Shown here: positions 23,896 to 37,195 of the stretch, piece by piece
How the letters are laid out: each line of letters starts with the position of its first letter
Numbering within the stretch: the stretch's first letter is position 1
DNA from: Neckera pumila
Taxonomy: Eukaryota > Streptophyta > Bryopsida > Hypnales > Neckeraceae
DNA length: 64,000 bases
Assembly: GCA_963969595.1 (NCBI GenBank)
Contig: OZ018409.1
Coordinates: 1,800,501 to 1,864,500 of the forward strand
Reading direction: 5' to 3'
The notes under the pieces: generated by a model
Seen by the model: only the letters and a program-made list of their open reading frames with translations
Databases searched by the model: none
Told to the model about the DNA's origin: nothing
Program-made: the position numbers and the translations under genes

Positions 23896-24829
23896 TCTAG
23901 ATGATTTAATTTGTAATATATTTGGTTATAAATTTTGGGTTTGCAACCGGGCTTATTAGTTCAGTGAGGTCTACCAATTGGCCTTTTTTCAGCAAAGGAT
24001 GGAGACTGTTGGCTTTTGGGAGTGCCCTCCATAGTACCACAAAAATATGGGGCAGGATGCTTGCACAGACTTCCAATCTGCCGTGAAGGCCCTTCATTTG
24101 TTTCAAAAATAAAATAAACAGGGCAAGACTAGCCCCCACTCTCATTTAATTAGGGAAATCAATAGATTATAACTAGGTACTGAAATGCAATTACATTTGA
24201 GGAGTATAGAACAATAACGACTGCAACGTTAATTCCATTGAATTGACAAAAAACTAAATCTATATGAGTCCGAGTTTTGAGATCTTTGCGCATATGTATG
24301 ACTTGTACAAGTTGAGGCCCAGATCACGCCACTGTAAACTAAATTGACAACCTGCATTTTATTGAGAGCAAATAACGCATCGCAAATTATTTCCAGTTGA
24401 CCGGTTTCTTCCTTCCGTCAAATTTTACAGAACAGGAAAAAGCCGGCTGGTGTCTGTCTGTCTGCCACCAGACACGGCCATGGAGCCCTTGAACACGGAA
24501 ATGGCAGAGAGTTTGAGCTCAGACATTAATTTATTACCCAAATTTCAAGCAAATATCAATTTTTAATCGCAACTCAACAAATACTTCGTTAAAATGGCGT
24601 ATTCATCAGAATTTTCCCATTCATTTTCTAGGACTGGTATAGATTTCAGACCACACAATCTAAAATCTAGGACGGACCGGTATACTTTTCAGACCGCACG
24701 GTCTAAACGTAGAAGTCCCAAGTTTGTGAAATACCGCCATTTTAACGAAATATCCGTTACTCATAAAATTCACAAAAATTCACTGATTCAGAACAAAATG
24801 TGTCACGGAAAGGGAAATGGGTAGCTCCT
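23896..24829. other. Unique spacer between unit A and the G2 locus
   Basis: No gene recognised. Contains an imperfect direct repeat of about 40 nt (24,628-24,712, GACYGGTATA...TTTCAGACC.CAC.RTCTAAA) and a 24-nt string at 24,730-24,753 that is identical to 2,548-2,571 at the left border of unit A. Confidence 0.5.
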
Positions 24830-26130
24830 CTGCTCGTTACTGAGAAAAATCAACTTGGATTATATGGTAGCCATGGTCGCCATGACTTCCAGAGTTTCGT
24901 CATAGAAGATCTCAAGTCAGGCCTAGGACTGGTCTCATCAAAAAATTTATAGCTGGTGCTTTTATTCAAGATTTTGTGGGTCAGGGTTACAGGGTAGTTC
25001 AAATGAAGTTGAATTTCATTCCTAAGTTCAAAGTGTGTTTGATCATGAGCCGCATCAATTCAAAGAAATTTCAGCCAGATGGACCTGGCTGGAGCTCCTC
25101 AAAATGGTTACGTCGTTCCAGACGAGATTCAATAGTGGCCCTGATTGGGAAATTCAAGTCTCACTGGCGTCGTTTTAACACGCACGTTTTCACACCCAAC
25201 TTGTATATCAATGGTACAGTTCCAGGAGATTTCTAGCTTGGTAGACTTTACCATATTCTCTACCGACTGATCGATGATCAAGTCGTCATAGAATAAACCC
25301 ACGTGCACATGGTTGCTGGAGACATGTGCGCCAGATATTTCGAAGTGACGTATCCCGACTAGTCGTGTGACGCTGTGTGATGTACTAGTCAATTGGCGGA
25401 ATTCTTTTCAGTTGTTTCTTCCCATGACGCAACAATTCCAGTGCAGAACATGAGCGCACCTACCTCGATCGACACTTGTCCTGCAGAGTGCAGACTTGTC
25501 ACGAAACAATTGCACGTGCTGGAATAAGTCATGTGCTGCAAATTCAGGCACTCGACTTAGATCGAAAATAGCCGGGTCAACCATCACTTGTAAAGTAAAG
25601 TTTTGTCTGTCCATGTCAATTACAATTGCTTTCCCATGACATGGTTTTATCCCCAACGTTGACTGCCAAAGGGATGACTGCCAAATGGATCAAGTACAGT
25701 CAGATCACCTAATTTTGCAAGCAGAGTGCTTCCGAGCATTCAATCTCATTCAAATTTGATATCTCCCTTCACTTTCCGTTGCTACAACGTTACAAGTTTA
25801 CAACCAAATCTAGCGAAGCCGTACGTGACTTACTAGCTGGGCAATCAACACAACGTTGTGTAACCGAGTGATAACAAAAACCAGTAGCTTGATATATTGA
25901 TTTGACTAAGCTGCGATTTCAACTACAGACGTTCGCTTGAATTGCTGATTATTAATGTGTCTGCAAAGAGTAAGTCTACTGACACAGATCAGACACCTCA
26001 GAGTTGGGGGTTGACCAGCTGTATCAGATTTGTCCGCCGATGCTTGCTGTGATCAAACTTCGCTGAATTATTTCGAAATAATACTTTAGTTGAATGTGGC
26101 CGGTTCATTGAGCCGGTGTGAAACAAGTGG

Positions 26131-26246
26131 GGACACGTAAATCCTGTTTGATGGAACCGGGAAGATGCGGCGCATGAATCAAGTCCACGGCCTCAAGGAT
26201 CCGAAGAACTTTCCTTTGTCTGGCAGCTGGAAATGCATATATATAA
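26131..26246 (+). promoter_or_regulatory. G2 core promoter with TATA box
   Basis: TATATATAA at 26,238-26,246 lies 214 nt before the ATG. GGGGACACGTAA at about 26,129-26,140 is the counterpart of the ACGT element of G1, G3 and G4. The surrounding GGCCGGT...GTGAAAC and GGAACCGGGAAGAT text is also conserved. Confidence 0.6.
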
Positions 26247-26459
26247 CTCAGCACCAAAACACAAGCTCCACACTCTGCCAGCCAGCTCTTCATCGATCAG
26301 CTTTCACATTGTGACTCATGTGCCGTGAAGTTCATTACTTCATTGCCGCTTGCAACCTTCCGAGTGATACATTTTATCTGAGTTGTGAAGACGTATCCAC
26401 TTCCGCTGCTTTCTAGAGCAAATTGCTGAGACAAACTGTGATTACTACAGTTTGAGATC

Positions 26460-26801
26460 ATGGCGTCCCTTGTTCACATGCTCTTTTTGGACTCTGAACC
26501 TGACCATCCGCGCACACCCAATCACTACTGCATAGGACCTGGATGTCCCAAATGCAACACCCCCAGGCCCCAGGAGACTGGCGACTACCAGTACTCTGCA
26601 GGAGTACGGACGTGCACGACAACAATTACCCGCTTCAACAATTCTGATGTTGAATCAGCAAATCCACATTTCTGTCGAAGAGTTCATGAGCTTTCGAACT
26701 CTGACACTGTATGTGTGACTTCGGCATCGGATTCCGAGCCGGAGCCTCCTCACGAATGCAGAGTTATACCGTGTGACGTCTGCGGAAGGAAATGGTTCTA
26801 A
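26460..26801 (+). CDS. G2: diverged HxCx4CxxC-repeat protein
   Basis: A 113-residue paralogue, the same length as G1 although the central part (about residues 35-65) is hardly alignable. Kept: RTPNHYC, C-x4-CPKCN, VHELSNSD, SDSEPEPPH, and C-x4-C-x2-C near the end with WF instead of WW. Both H-x-C-x4-C-x2-C motifs are intact. The N-terminus reads LDSEPDHP before the first motif, echoing SDSEPEPPH before the second, so the protein looks like two copies of one module. It has two extra Cys. An intact frame despite strong divergence argues for a translated, selected gene. Confidence 0.75.
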   Translation: MASLVHMLFLDSEPDHPRTPNHYCIGPGCPKCNTPRPQETGDYQYSAGVRTCTTTITRFNNSDVESANPHFCRRVHELSNSDTVCVTSASDSEPEPPHECRVIPCDVCGRKWF

Positions 26802-28404
26802 TTGTACTGTAATCGACCACATGCTCATTAGTTTTAGGATTGATTGACTTGCACAGTTGTTCAATTTCTGGACCGGAAATTCTACAACTCACCAAAAGTG
26901 ACTGAAGTCCTGATTATCACATCGCATTGGCGATGACAGTAGTTGAGGGTTCTAGCTCTGCCCAAGGCCCCAACCGCCTCTTGATTCTACTGTGAATGTT
27001 TTAGTTGCGTTCAGCAGTTGGGCACTAGTTCTGGCCTTCATAGTATAGCCTTTTCTTTTTATACTAGATTGGTTTGGAAGTGTGGTTCAGCCCTTCTTTT
27101 TTGGCACCATGGGGCCAAATTGCACCATTTCAAAAGAAATGTCTACTTTTCACCAGATAAAAGTAATTTTTTTTGCCAGAAATTTTCCATTTCTCTCAAA
27201 AGTGTGGATGAACCCGCCAAATTTGGATGAAAAATCTGAATGGCTGACTCTGTTTGAACACACAAATTGGTTTCTGCAAATTGAACCTGCTGCCTCACAT
27301 CTAAACCTCAATTCTCTCTAAACATTGACTCAAATGTTGTCTAGCTCAAAGTGGGCCTCAAAATTGTCTCCCTTACATGTGTGCTAAAGATCCTTGTTAT
27401 GTCAAGCAGATTCTTGTCCTGACTAACCTACAAGTGAGTACGTGTAAAAGTTGCATCAAAGTGGACCTTGAACATGTTTCAAGTACTCACCAACTCTTTG
27501 ACAAGTTCCTTGGCTAGGCCACATTTCCTTGTATCTATGCCAGCAAAGTTTAGTTTAAATTAATATGGAATATATGAGAACACAAGGTATTTGTTCATTT
27601 TTTGCAGATAAGTGTAATTAATCTACAAAAAAGAATTCAAAAACACTTCTTAGGCAGGCATGAATTTAAAAAGAACTAAATGTTTGAAATGAATGAGTAA
27701 TTGCTATTTGAGAACTTGGCCACATTTCATTGGTAATTGACTACATTAGAAGGTCACCATAATCTTTCAAGGTTGTGTTTGGCATTAAAAATCACAAATT
27801 GGACTCACAATAGGTCATTGGAACGGAATTGTTGAGAGCTTTCTAATGGTATATCATACACCCAATTTGAATAAAACCATCAACTATGAGACTCAACCCG
27901 TTAAAGAACCAAGAACATCACATTTGAAAAACAAAACATTTAACCTTGGAAGGACACTAAAACCCCACAATAGCAAATGGATGACTTTCAAGATTATTGA
28001 AGAGATGAGGAGTGCACACCTATTGGTCCATAAATTGGATCATTTCAAATGGCAAAATACCTTTTGATGATAGGTCTCGCACTTTCGGAGTTAATGTAAA
28101 GATTACTTTGACAACAAGGCAATCCTACCCCTTCACTTGTTTTACATGCCCCCTTATCACATAATAAGAACTGAATGCTATTTGTTTTGATTGTTGATGT
28201 TGACAGACTGAGACAATACGGATTTCTTGACCTCGCCCGCACATGGAAGTGTGCCCCAGGTTTGTTGTCAGTTTTACGTGACTGGTTCCTTTTTTTTACA
28301 GTATGCAATGGGCCCTCTCCGATATTCATCAACAAAAATAACCAAGTTGACCTTGGGATGCGCGCCGAATTTATGATCGTCTACTGTGATAAGCTTGTCA
28401 ATTT

Positions 28405-28782
28405 GACGAATTGCTTCAAGAGCTCTGGAAGACTTGGCAACACCTGATTGCATCAGGCCAGAATTAGGTTTGCGAATTTTTCTCGTAGCCTGGGACAAGT
28501 TGCTAAAACACATTGTCTGTACAAGTGTTGGAGCTTGATTGTCTGTTGGGTGGCAGCATGCGGGGGATTGGAGGCCTAGCCTTGCTCCTTCTGGGGAATT
28601 TGTTCTGTGTGATTAAAGGAAGATACCAACTTACGTACAAACAGAGCTGTTCTGTTGCGGATCGTCCTGCCGTGGATATGCTTGGTCGGAGCTGTGAGGA
28701 AAGTGCTTCGCTGCAGAAAATTAAAATGTCGGTTGACCATCGTGCTCGAACTGGAGTCTGGATCCTGACTAGCAATTCTTAG
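28405..28782 (+). other. Diverged 3'-side module (unit B, copy 1)
   Basis: Identical to 4,190-4,567 as far as I can read. It begins 1.6 kb downstream of G2; the related module at 13,373 begins 2.0 kb downstream of G1, suggesting that gene and module were duplicated together. Confidence 0.45.
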
Positions 28783-30265
28783 ATTACTGAATTTTTTCCA
28801 TCCCAATTAGAGTTTACAACTGGAACAAGTTCCCAGCCACAATCCTTGGCAGGAGCCCTGATAAGGTGAAATCATATTTCCTGCGCGTGTAAGTGCGAAA
28901 GGCAATTTTCCTGGATGTCCCGCCGGGGTTATTAATGCACTTTCGTCCACTACTTGTAGATCAAATGAGTCAAAAGGGGATCATTCGATCGAAAGAAATG
29001 GTGATCAAGCTCAGACTTTCAATTGCAGTTTTGTCAAGCCCTCCACCGACACATCCCAAGTGCCTAAAGCTTATTATGGCCTTAATTATCTTCCATGAAA
29101 GTGCAGACCGTTGAAAGTCAGCTGTGGACGGCAGATGCGGAGATCTAGATCAACTTGAAGGTGCATGCCAGGATCGATGGGAATTGTTTCTGTTAAGCTG
29201 TTTGCGAATTGAGAAGCGTCACTTGTAAAGCAAGGGAAGTACGGTCTGCGTATCCAGACATTTGAGGAACCCGCGGACGCCATTCGCTCGCAAGCAGCCG
29301 CCAATTCTCGTTCGAGGAAAGGACTGAGCGGTTATTCAGTAGGAGGGCCCACGGAAGGAGCTTCGAACGGAAATCAAAGGCTTGGAGTAACCCTTTTCCA
29401 GGTGGCAAAATCCATTTTAGAAATGCTATTTAAATTCCACGAAAGTTTTGTTATATGAAAGTTTTGCACCCATTTGACAAACTTTTATTATCTATTTGAG
29501 TGTTTTTTTATCTAGTTGAAAAGAGGTCTTGAACGGGGGTAACCGTCTAACCGAGCTAAGTTGCAATAGTTTGGTTCCAATTTTAGAATGAAGCGACCCC
29601 CTCACTCATCTTCCCAAAGTCAATCTAGAGATGCATGTAAAAAAAAAAGATCTTCTATTTTGCGCTTGATTAATCTATCAACTACACGTTTCCCAACTAA
29701 TTTGAGGCTTTAAATTGCAAATATGAATTCAAAATTTGCAAATTTTATCATGCATGACAAATAAAAAATTCTTATATTTTCAATTCCCTAGGGATAAAAT
29801 CGAAGGTGAGCAAGGGATCAATTCACCCTGACCAATTCCAAGGTCTATATGAACACCAAGCTCATCTCCTTTCATCTAGTGCTTTTCATCCACTTGACCA
29901 CTTTTTATCTAGTTTTTATTGCAAATCAAGTTGTCAAATTCCATGTAATCAGAGTACTGAGTGAAGGTTGAAACCTTAAAATTGGCAAAGGCTTGTCAAA
30001 TGTTTATTTATTTATTTAGAAAAAGATTTCATATATTTTTAAAATATTAAATATTAAAAATATACTAACATTTTGTTATCTATTTTTAGAATCTATCATT
30101 CAACAATTTTGTATTCCAAAAATTGTAGAACTCAAGCCTCCTGGCCCTAGAAAAGAAAAAGACTAGGTTTAGTGACTTGCACAACAACCTTGTTCAAAAA
30201 TATTGAAGCAAGTAGTGTCCAAACTAGTAAAATTGTTGATAAATAAACATTTATATACTTGTTTT

Positions 30266-30807
30266 CTAATCCCTAAAGGACCAAGACAGTTGCATTTGGC
30301 AACATAGTGCTTTTGGGAAGCTCACTACAAAATAATGGAATTTTTTTTTTTTTCTTTGAAATTTTCATACAATATGGGTACAAGGTTTTTCTTTAAGGCC
30401 CAACAATTTTCATAACTATATTTCCTACATGTTGTACAATTCCAATTGATTTGAAAATTCTCAAATATGTAGCTGACTTGCCTTGAAGAATGAATCCAAA
30501 GAAGCACCACCAATATGGACATTCTTTCATACAAATGTGATCTTGTGAAGTGCGGCTATTTAGGTTTTTTTGAAGGAATAAGAAAAGGATTTGAGTTAAT
30601 TTAAACGCTAGTATCTTGCCCTCCACATAGTGGAAAATTTTGAACTTTTTCCACATCTTCTCAAACCAGCATAATACAAGATTCTATGGTTATATGTGCA
30701 TATCCAGAAATGGTTTTTTCTAAAATTTGGTACATATTTGTCCTAGAAATGGTAAGTTTTGGAGTGTTTTTGGTAAAAAAACATAGTCAAGGAACATTAC
30801 GGGTTAA
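30266..30807 (+). mobile_element. TTAA-family MITE, short subtype
   Basis: Unit B counterpart of 6,051-6,592. Ends TCCCTAAAGGACC and CATTACGGG-TTAA. Confidence 0.6.
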
Positions 30808-32156
30808 CATGTGTGAATGAACTTCATATAATTATTTTGTGTACATCCATATCTGGCTTATAGAAATTAGACATTCATAATTCACATGCAGATGCTGCTT
30901 TTTTTAAGGTTTAAGGTTTAAAGATGTTTGATTTTGCAAGATTGTTCTAAAGGTTGATTTTGAATGATGAATGAAACGCGTAGTATAATTCACATTCTAT
31001 CTAATATATATAAAATAACAATTTCATTAATTTTTTGAGTTGGTGAATATCATTAACATTTATACACTTTATGATCTCAATGTTTAACAAAATTCCTAAT
31101 TGCACCAATAAGCAGATTAGGGTTTAGGTTTGGTTTAGCCAATTTTTGGAATGACCTTTAAAAATTTATAGTGATGAATATAGAATCTACTTTGTAACCA
31201 TAGGTCCTGTTTGAAGCCATGACTAAAAAAATGTTGGAATGAAGTCATAAAGCAAATAGAAAAAAAGGCCTTGTATTATACTAGCCACTTACCCAAGTCC
31301 ATATCCTATTACTTGTAAATCATAATTTTTTTCCATTCTACTCACATAGTTTGACACTTGTCCCAAACTTTATCAAATTTAGACAAATAGTATTCACAGT
31401 GGAGGAATCTTTTAAACTTCATCCCAAATCTAAGCTTGGCTATATCATATTCAACCATATTCAACCAAACTATTCTAAAAGAAATACTCAACCTCTTAGA
31501 TTATTGAGTATTCTTTATTGACAACAAGAATGAAATTATTGAAATTCATTATCTAGCACCTTCAACCTTTACAAAAAATTTCATCAATAAAGGTTAACAA
31601 TAGAACTTCTCTAAAGTGAACTTTTCTAAGACAATGACCTCTCTAAAGTGATGGAGCATTAATTGATTGGTCCCGCACTAGACCCTATTCTAAAATAACA
31701 CATCAGAGAAGTTCTTTGATAATCTTGAACATGGGGACTTAAATCCGGTGCTATTACTTTTGAAAAATTCTATTATATCTTAGCTCAACAAGAAATGGTC
31801 ACAGGGCATTTTCAAGCAATCTAGCTAGTATGGTACAAGGTTTGGACCAGTGTGTTGCATTATGATTGCAAAATAAAGATAGATATTCCATTAATAATTA
31901 TTCTAAATATATTCAAAGCAACCACTACATTAAGGTTTTTTATTTCAAAATTTCAAATTCATCAATGCATTTAGGCCTTAATTTTATATTTTTTTAAATG
32001 GATTATTTCTTCACGTTTTAGGAATCACTTGACATTAGAGAAATTGTATTGTTGTGTTTCACTCATCTAATGATCTAATAGTACAAAATGATTGGATAAA
32101 AAATTACTTTAGTCATTATTACTTTTGTACATTTATTCATTTATTGTCTTAGAAAT

Positions 32157-32609
32157 CATTAAAGAAAACTTTAGGCCTCCGAAGGGCTGCTCCACAATCC
32201 TCCAAAGGACCTTGAAATAATGTTTTTCGGGGCCAAAAAATTGTTTTTGCCCTATTTCCGCGCAACAATTTTTGCTAAGCGAATGGCGCAAGAACCAAAA
32301 TTTGCGAATAAAAAAAATAAAAAAATAAAAAAATAAAAAAATTTAAAAAAAATTTAAATTCAGATTTAAATAAAAATTGAATTTAAAATTATTTGAAATT
32401 TGACTGCTCCGGCGAGCAATCATATACTCTGATTGCTCACCAAGGACACTTTCCAAGTTGACAGGCCATGCATGAAATAGCATGGCATGTCAACTTGGAA
32501 CACTCTGATTGCTCACCAAGGGCACTTTCCAAATTGACAGGCCATGCATGAAATAGCATGGCATGTCAACTTGGAACGGCCCTCCCGTGGGCTGAAATTT
32601 TCTCTAATA
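32157..32609. mobile_element. CATTA-ended MITE with twin hairpins
   Basis: Unit B counterpart of 7,946-8,360. The hairpins are better preserved here: both arms read CCAA(G/A)TTGACAGGCCATGC ... GCATGGCATGTCAACTTGG. Confidence 0.7.
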
Positions 32610-32897
32610 GGTGTGATATGCCGAAATTAGTTATTAGCGTAGTAAGATGATGAAGAAAAAGACAAAAAGAAATTTCAAAAAAATATATATTTGGTTATTC
32701 TAAGTTCATTACTAAAAAATGTAGTGACTTGAATTGGTGCAAATGTTTAAAATCATGATAGAAATTGAAAATTTGACAAAATTGTGACAACATAATTATT
32801 ACACCTAATAGCTTAAAAAATAACTTCATATATCTAAATTTGCATTGTAAGCAAGGCAAAGATGTCTATAATAGCCAATACACTCAAGCTATATTTA

Positions 32898-33823
32898 TTA
32901 ACCCCTAAAGGACCAACATGCGTTTTTTGGCTGTATAGAAATTTTGGGCAGGTAAGTGTGACTAGAGATATCCATATTTGAGGCTGAAATTTTAATAGAA
33001 GGTGAGGAATATCTTCATGTGTACCAAGTTTCATGACATTTCAAAATACGAGGCAAAAGTTGTGACCTAATATGTTACTTTTTTTTGTAACCGGGCAGTT
33101 TGGGCAGATCAGAAAAAATCATTTTTTCCAGAGTTTTTTTTTTGAAATTGGTTCTCTACATTTATATATACTTAAAAAGCTTTGAGTCACTCCATTTCAA
33201 TCAATGAGTCAAAAGTTATGAGGGTTTTTGGTTTGCGTGCAGTTATGGATTCTCTACTCTAAAAAAACCTTTAAAGTCGTTTATTTAACTCAATTTTCAC
33301 TATTTTGGGAAAAGAATAAAACCTTAGGATGTATATTGATTATTACAACATTACTACCGTTGGGATTGGCATTTTTAAATTCCATGATTAAATTGTTAAC
33401 AATTTAGTATTTTGAGTCATTTTCTATATTTTTCTACTTACTATTTTTTTCCTATATGTTGTACAATTCCAAATGATGTGAAATTTTTCATGCATATAGA
33501 CAACTTGTTTAGGAAACTGAATTCAAAGAATCAACACCTTTATCGGCATTTTTACATTGAAAAGTGAGCTTGCAAAGTGCAGCTGCCCGGTTTTTCGCAG
33601 GATTGAAATAATGGTTTTCAAGACTTTGAATGCTTATATCTTATGATCCACACGGTGGAATTTTCTGAAATTTTTACCACATGTTTTCAAAATATCATAC
33701 TACAAGATCCTATGGTTACATGTGTCAAAAATTGTTTTTTTCCAAAAATTTGGTAGTTGTATTAGAAATGGCAGTTTCGGAGTGTTTTTGGTGATTACAT
33801 AGTCATGAAACTTTAGGGGTTAA
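32898..33823 (+). mobile_element. TTAA-flanked element, unit B only
   Basis: TTAA|CCCCTAAAGGACC ... CTTTAGGGG|TTAA. Unit A reads straight through at about 8,663 (TTTATTAAAATTGAAGAC). B also has about 37 extra bases just right of the element, so either A lost the element with some flank or a separate small deletion occurred. No transposase frame. Confidence 0.85.
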
Positions 33824-34966
33824 GAATGTATATTGAGATTGAATTTGCTAATCAAAATAAATTTGAAGACTTATTATAAGAAATAAGTTGTTAAGCTATA
33901 CAAATGATGACAAATATCATATGCAATATGAGGTATGTATTTTTGCTACTTCAATCATATTCAATCATGGGGCTACAAATAAGAATATTAAAATACATAA
34001 AATTCTAGTAGGACTATACCTTTTTGTCGTCTACAATATAGAGTAGTATCTCATGCATGAAATTTTAGAGGAAATGATACTTTATTTGAGTGCAAGATAA
34101 CTGCAAGAACATATCTAATGGAGGTCATCAAATCACATACACAATTCTCCAGATTTCAAACTATTGAATGCCACTAAGATATTTCGTCCTATATATTTGC
34201 TTCCATGATGATTCAATAGTTTTTACAAAAATGCTCAAATATGGCTTTAGACTTTTATTGAACTTTTTTGTATACATGGATATTTTGGATGTCCATGGAT
34301 TCAAATTGGAGCTTTGAATTTGTAGATATAGTCCAAACTTCATGTATTGGTTTAAGGATGCACCAAACTTAGACAATCTATTCTTCAATTGTCAACCATA
34401 TTGGATGGTATCTTCACATGACAAAATTGTGTCAGGTTGTTCTCACAACTCTAACTTGTTCATTGTCTTGTGAGAGAGTGAGAGACTCCTCAATTCAAAA
34501 TCATATCAAATCATGTTGCAGAGAAATTTGAATCTGAAAACTTTAGAGACCCAAATGAGAATGACAAATCTTGCAATTGATTCAATCAGACTTAAAAACT
34601 TATAAGTCAAGTGGTGTGGTAAGTGAAGCCAATATGCTTAGTAATGATGTTTGTTGATTGCTAATTGCTAGCTTCTCACATATAGAGTAAAAAATTGGCA
34701 TACCTACATACTTAAAAATTTATCTTGGGTTTGAATATTTTATAGGCTTTTGTTTTGTAATTGAAAATTTGAAATGAAATCAATTGTTTTTGAAAAATGT
34801 GCCTTGACAACCAAAAAAATTGGAAGTTTGACATTTTTTCAACCAAAATTAGGATAAGTTGTCCTTTAGACAATCAAAAATTAGGGGAAGTTAATATGGA
34901 CATTTTTACGGAAGTTGTCAAATTTTTGTCATGTGGGTCAGTGGGTGGTCATTCAAGGGTAAAATA

Positions 34967-36441
34967 CAGATGGCCACAGTATTAGAAAGATGTCAGGTGT
35001 GGAGCCTCCTACCTTACTGGAGCTTGAGCGGTCAAGCACTGGCATTTCACTTCCGACATTTCAAGCACATATCCCCTTGAATTCTACGTGATCAAACGCA
35101 CGATAATTCATCTATGCCAGAAATTGAAGAAACGTGTCAAAAAACTTACATTTGTCGCTTTTCTTTTTACCAGTATTTCTGATTCGTACTGCGCTTCAGT
35201 ATATGGTATCAGCCATGCCTGCCATGGCGGCCATGAAATTCAATTCCAGACTTTTTGCCTTGTTCACAGATTTCAAAGCTACCGTATGGGATTTGAAGTG
35301 TGGTTGATCACGTGTTGTATCTCTTGAATGTCTGAGTGGCCCCTCTGCACGACCAAGTGGTTCCAAAAGAGCGTCGAAGGTGGCAAAGATTGAGAATTTT
35401 GAAGTCTTGCGCCCTGCATTCTGGTGCCGACTGATAATCTCGATTCGAAACTTCATTGACTTGAACATGTAATTTGCAACTTTACAATGCAATTTGCTGT
35501 ACATGACACTGAAATTTGAGACCCAAACGCGGATTCGTGATAAGCTGCCAAGGTCATAACACTGAAAAAGTAGAATCCCGACTGGATTCCAACATCTGAT
35601 CGAAGTGCACATTAGTATTCAACCACTCGAACTGGCCACCTAATTCTATCAATCGCACAGATCATGTGGAGATATTGACCTAGAGTATTTCTAAGAGATT
35701 TTTAGTTAATTCTTCGTTGACTTCATAAGCTAGATTAATTCTCTACCGACTGAATGATGGTCAATTTCAAAACTTGGGCATTTGGCAGGGCGTACGTGAC
35801 GTTGGAATTGACGTTAGTCCTAGTTTTTAAGGAATTGTGCACATGAGTGTCACAATTCCTGGCGCTCGGAATTGTGTCAGTTAACAATAATCGTAGTTAA
35901 CCTGCGTACAAAATGGATCCCAGAGGTGTACGTGCCGCAGAAATTTCGGAGGGCCGACTATAGTTTCTGTGACATTTGCGCAAAGACCCAGCATTGAGCT
36001 TGGTCAACTGGTGAAATTATTCAGTTACTTCGCAGAGCACGACATTAATGAAACTACCTTTCACGACTCTTGTAGACATAACTGCAGACAGAATTAACAG
36101 AAGACCTGAATCTTGACACTGGAACCATGCTCAATGTTATCTTGCTTCTGAGGATTCAATATGATAGCTAGATTTATCCCTGCAACTTCCCCTCGTCACC
36201 AAATTTAGCAATGACGTGCCCACGCAATTGCATGATAAAAAAATGTCTCTTGAAATATTGATTAGGCGGCGATTTTCAATTTCGACGTCTGCAAAAGTGA
36301 CACACAGACTAGCTCGCCACCTCAGAGATGGGGGTCAGGCCGGTCTAACAAAATTGTCCGCCGATGCTAGTTAAACTTCGCGGACTTACTCTAAATATAA
36401 CAAAAGGCGTGGTTGGCCGGTGTAAAACTAGTGTGGGCTGG
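34967..36441 (+). promoter_or_regulatory. Distal upstream region of G3
   Basis: The fuller form of the region conserved before each family member. It contains about 0.22 kb (34,967-35,190) and about 0.46 kb (35,423-35,878) that G1 lacks. The block at 35,512-35,802 (ATTTGAGACCCAAACG ... GGGCGTACGTGACG) occurs once here and twice before G4. Confidence 0.6.
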
Positions 36442-36580
36442 GGACACGTACACGTCAAATACAGTAGATGGGACCCGGAAGATACAACGTGGTTTCAAAT
36501 TGACAGTCAATCGTTAAGTCCGACGTTTTGAGGCCTTGGGTAACACCTTGGCTGTCACTCAGGGTGGCTTGCATATAAAT
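36442..36580 (+). promoter_or_regulatory. G3 core promoter with TATA box
   Basis: TATAAAT at 36,574-36,580, 274 nt before the ATG. GACACGTACACGTC at about 36,442-36,455 has two ACGT cores. Confidence 0.6.
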
Positions 36581-36853
36581 GAATAATCTCCGTCGATTCA
36601 AACACAACCTCAACAGTCACTCGGCTATTCGAATTCATCGATCATTTGTGCAGGTTTCATATTCTGAGTTTCTGATATAATCCTGTCAGAGATTCATTGC
36701 CGATTCAGCTTCCCAGTCATACAATCAGTTAGTGAGCTGTGAAGTCATTACTTACAAGTTTGCTGTGAAGTCGACAGTCACGCTGCTCTCTCCAACAAAC
36801 TCGCAGAAACAAACTGTGATCGCACTTCGTGAATCTTGCAATTGGCAGAGATC

Positions 36854-37195
36854 ATGTCGCCCCTCGTGCAAACGAACACGCAGTTTGGGGACTCTGAAGG
36901 AGATGGGTCACGCACACCCAATCACTATTGCATAGGTTCAGGCTGCCCCAAATGCAATAGCGTCAGGAGACCGGCGGCTACCAGTACACTGCAAAACTAC
37001 ACACGTGCACGACAACAATCCCGTGGTTCTGATGATGAATCACTGACAGAGAATCCATATTTTTGTGGACGATTTCATGAGCTTTCGAACTCTGACTTCG
37101 TAAGTGCGATGTTCAGAACTAGTGATTCCGAGCCCGAGCCTCCTCACAGGTGCTCAGTGATACCTTGTAACGTCTGTGGAAAGACGTGGTGGTAA
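36854..37195 (+). CDS. G3: small HxCx4CxxC-repeat protein
   Basis: A 113-residue member in unit B. Start, both H-x-C-x4-C-x2-C motifs, FHELSNSD and the WW end are all as in G1. Residue changes from G1 are S40P, M46L and G102V. The 5' leader differs more than the coding part: around 36,745-36,800 the text AAGTCATTACTTACAAGTTTGCTG replaces G1's shorter version. An intact frame and intact promoter suggest a functional gene. Role unknown; metal binding is inferred from the Cys/His spacing. Confidence 0.75.
   Translation: MSPLVQTNTQFGDSEGDGSRTPNHYCIGSGCPKCNSVRRPAATSTLQNYTRARQQSRGSDDESLTENPYFCGRFHELSNSDFVSAMFRTSDSEPEPPHRCSVIPCNVCGKTWW

Noticed and set aside
23906..24145. 79-codon minus-strand frame resembling a reverse-transcriptase scrap
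   Set aside because: No diagnostic motif such as YxDD; too short to support.
35196..35612. 138-codon minus-strand frame upstream of G3
   Set aside because: Lies in the conserved upstream region and is broken by the deletion before G1; no protein features.
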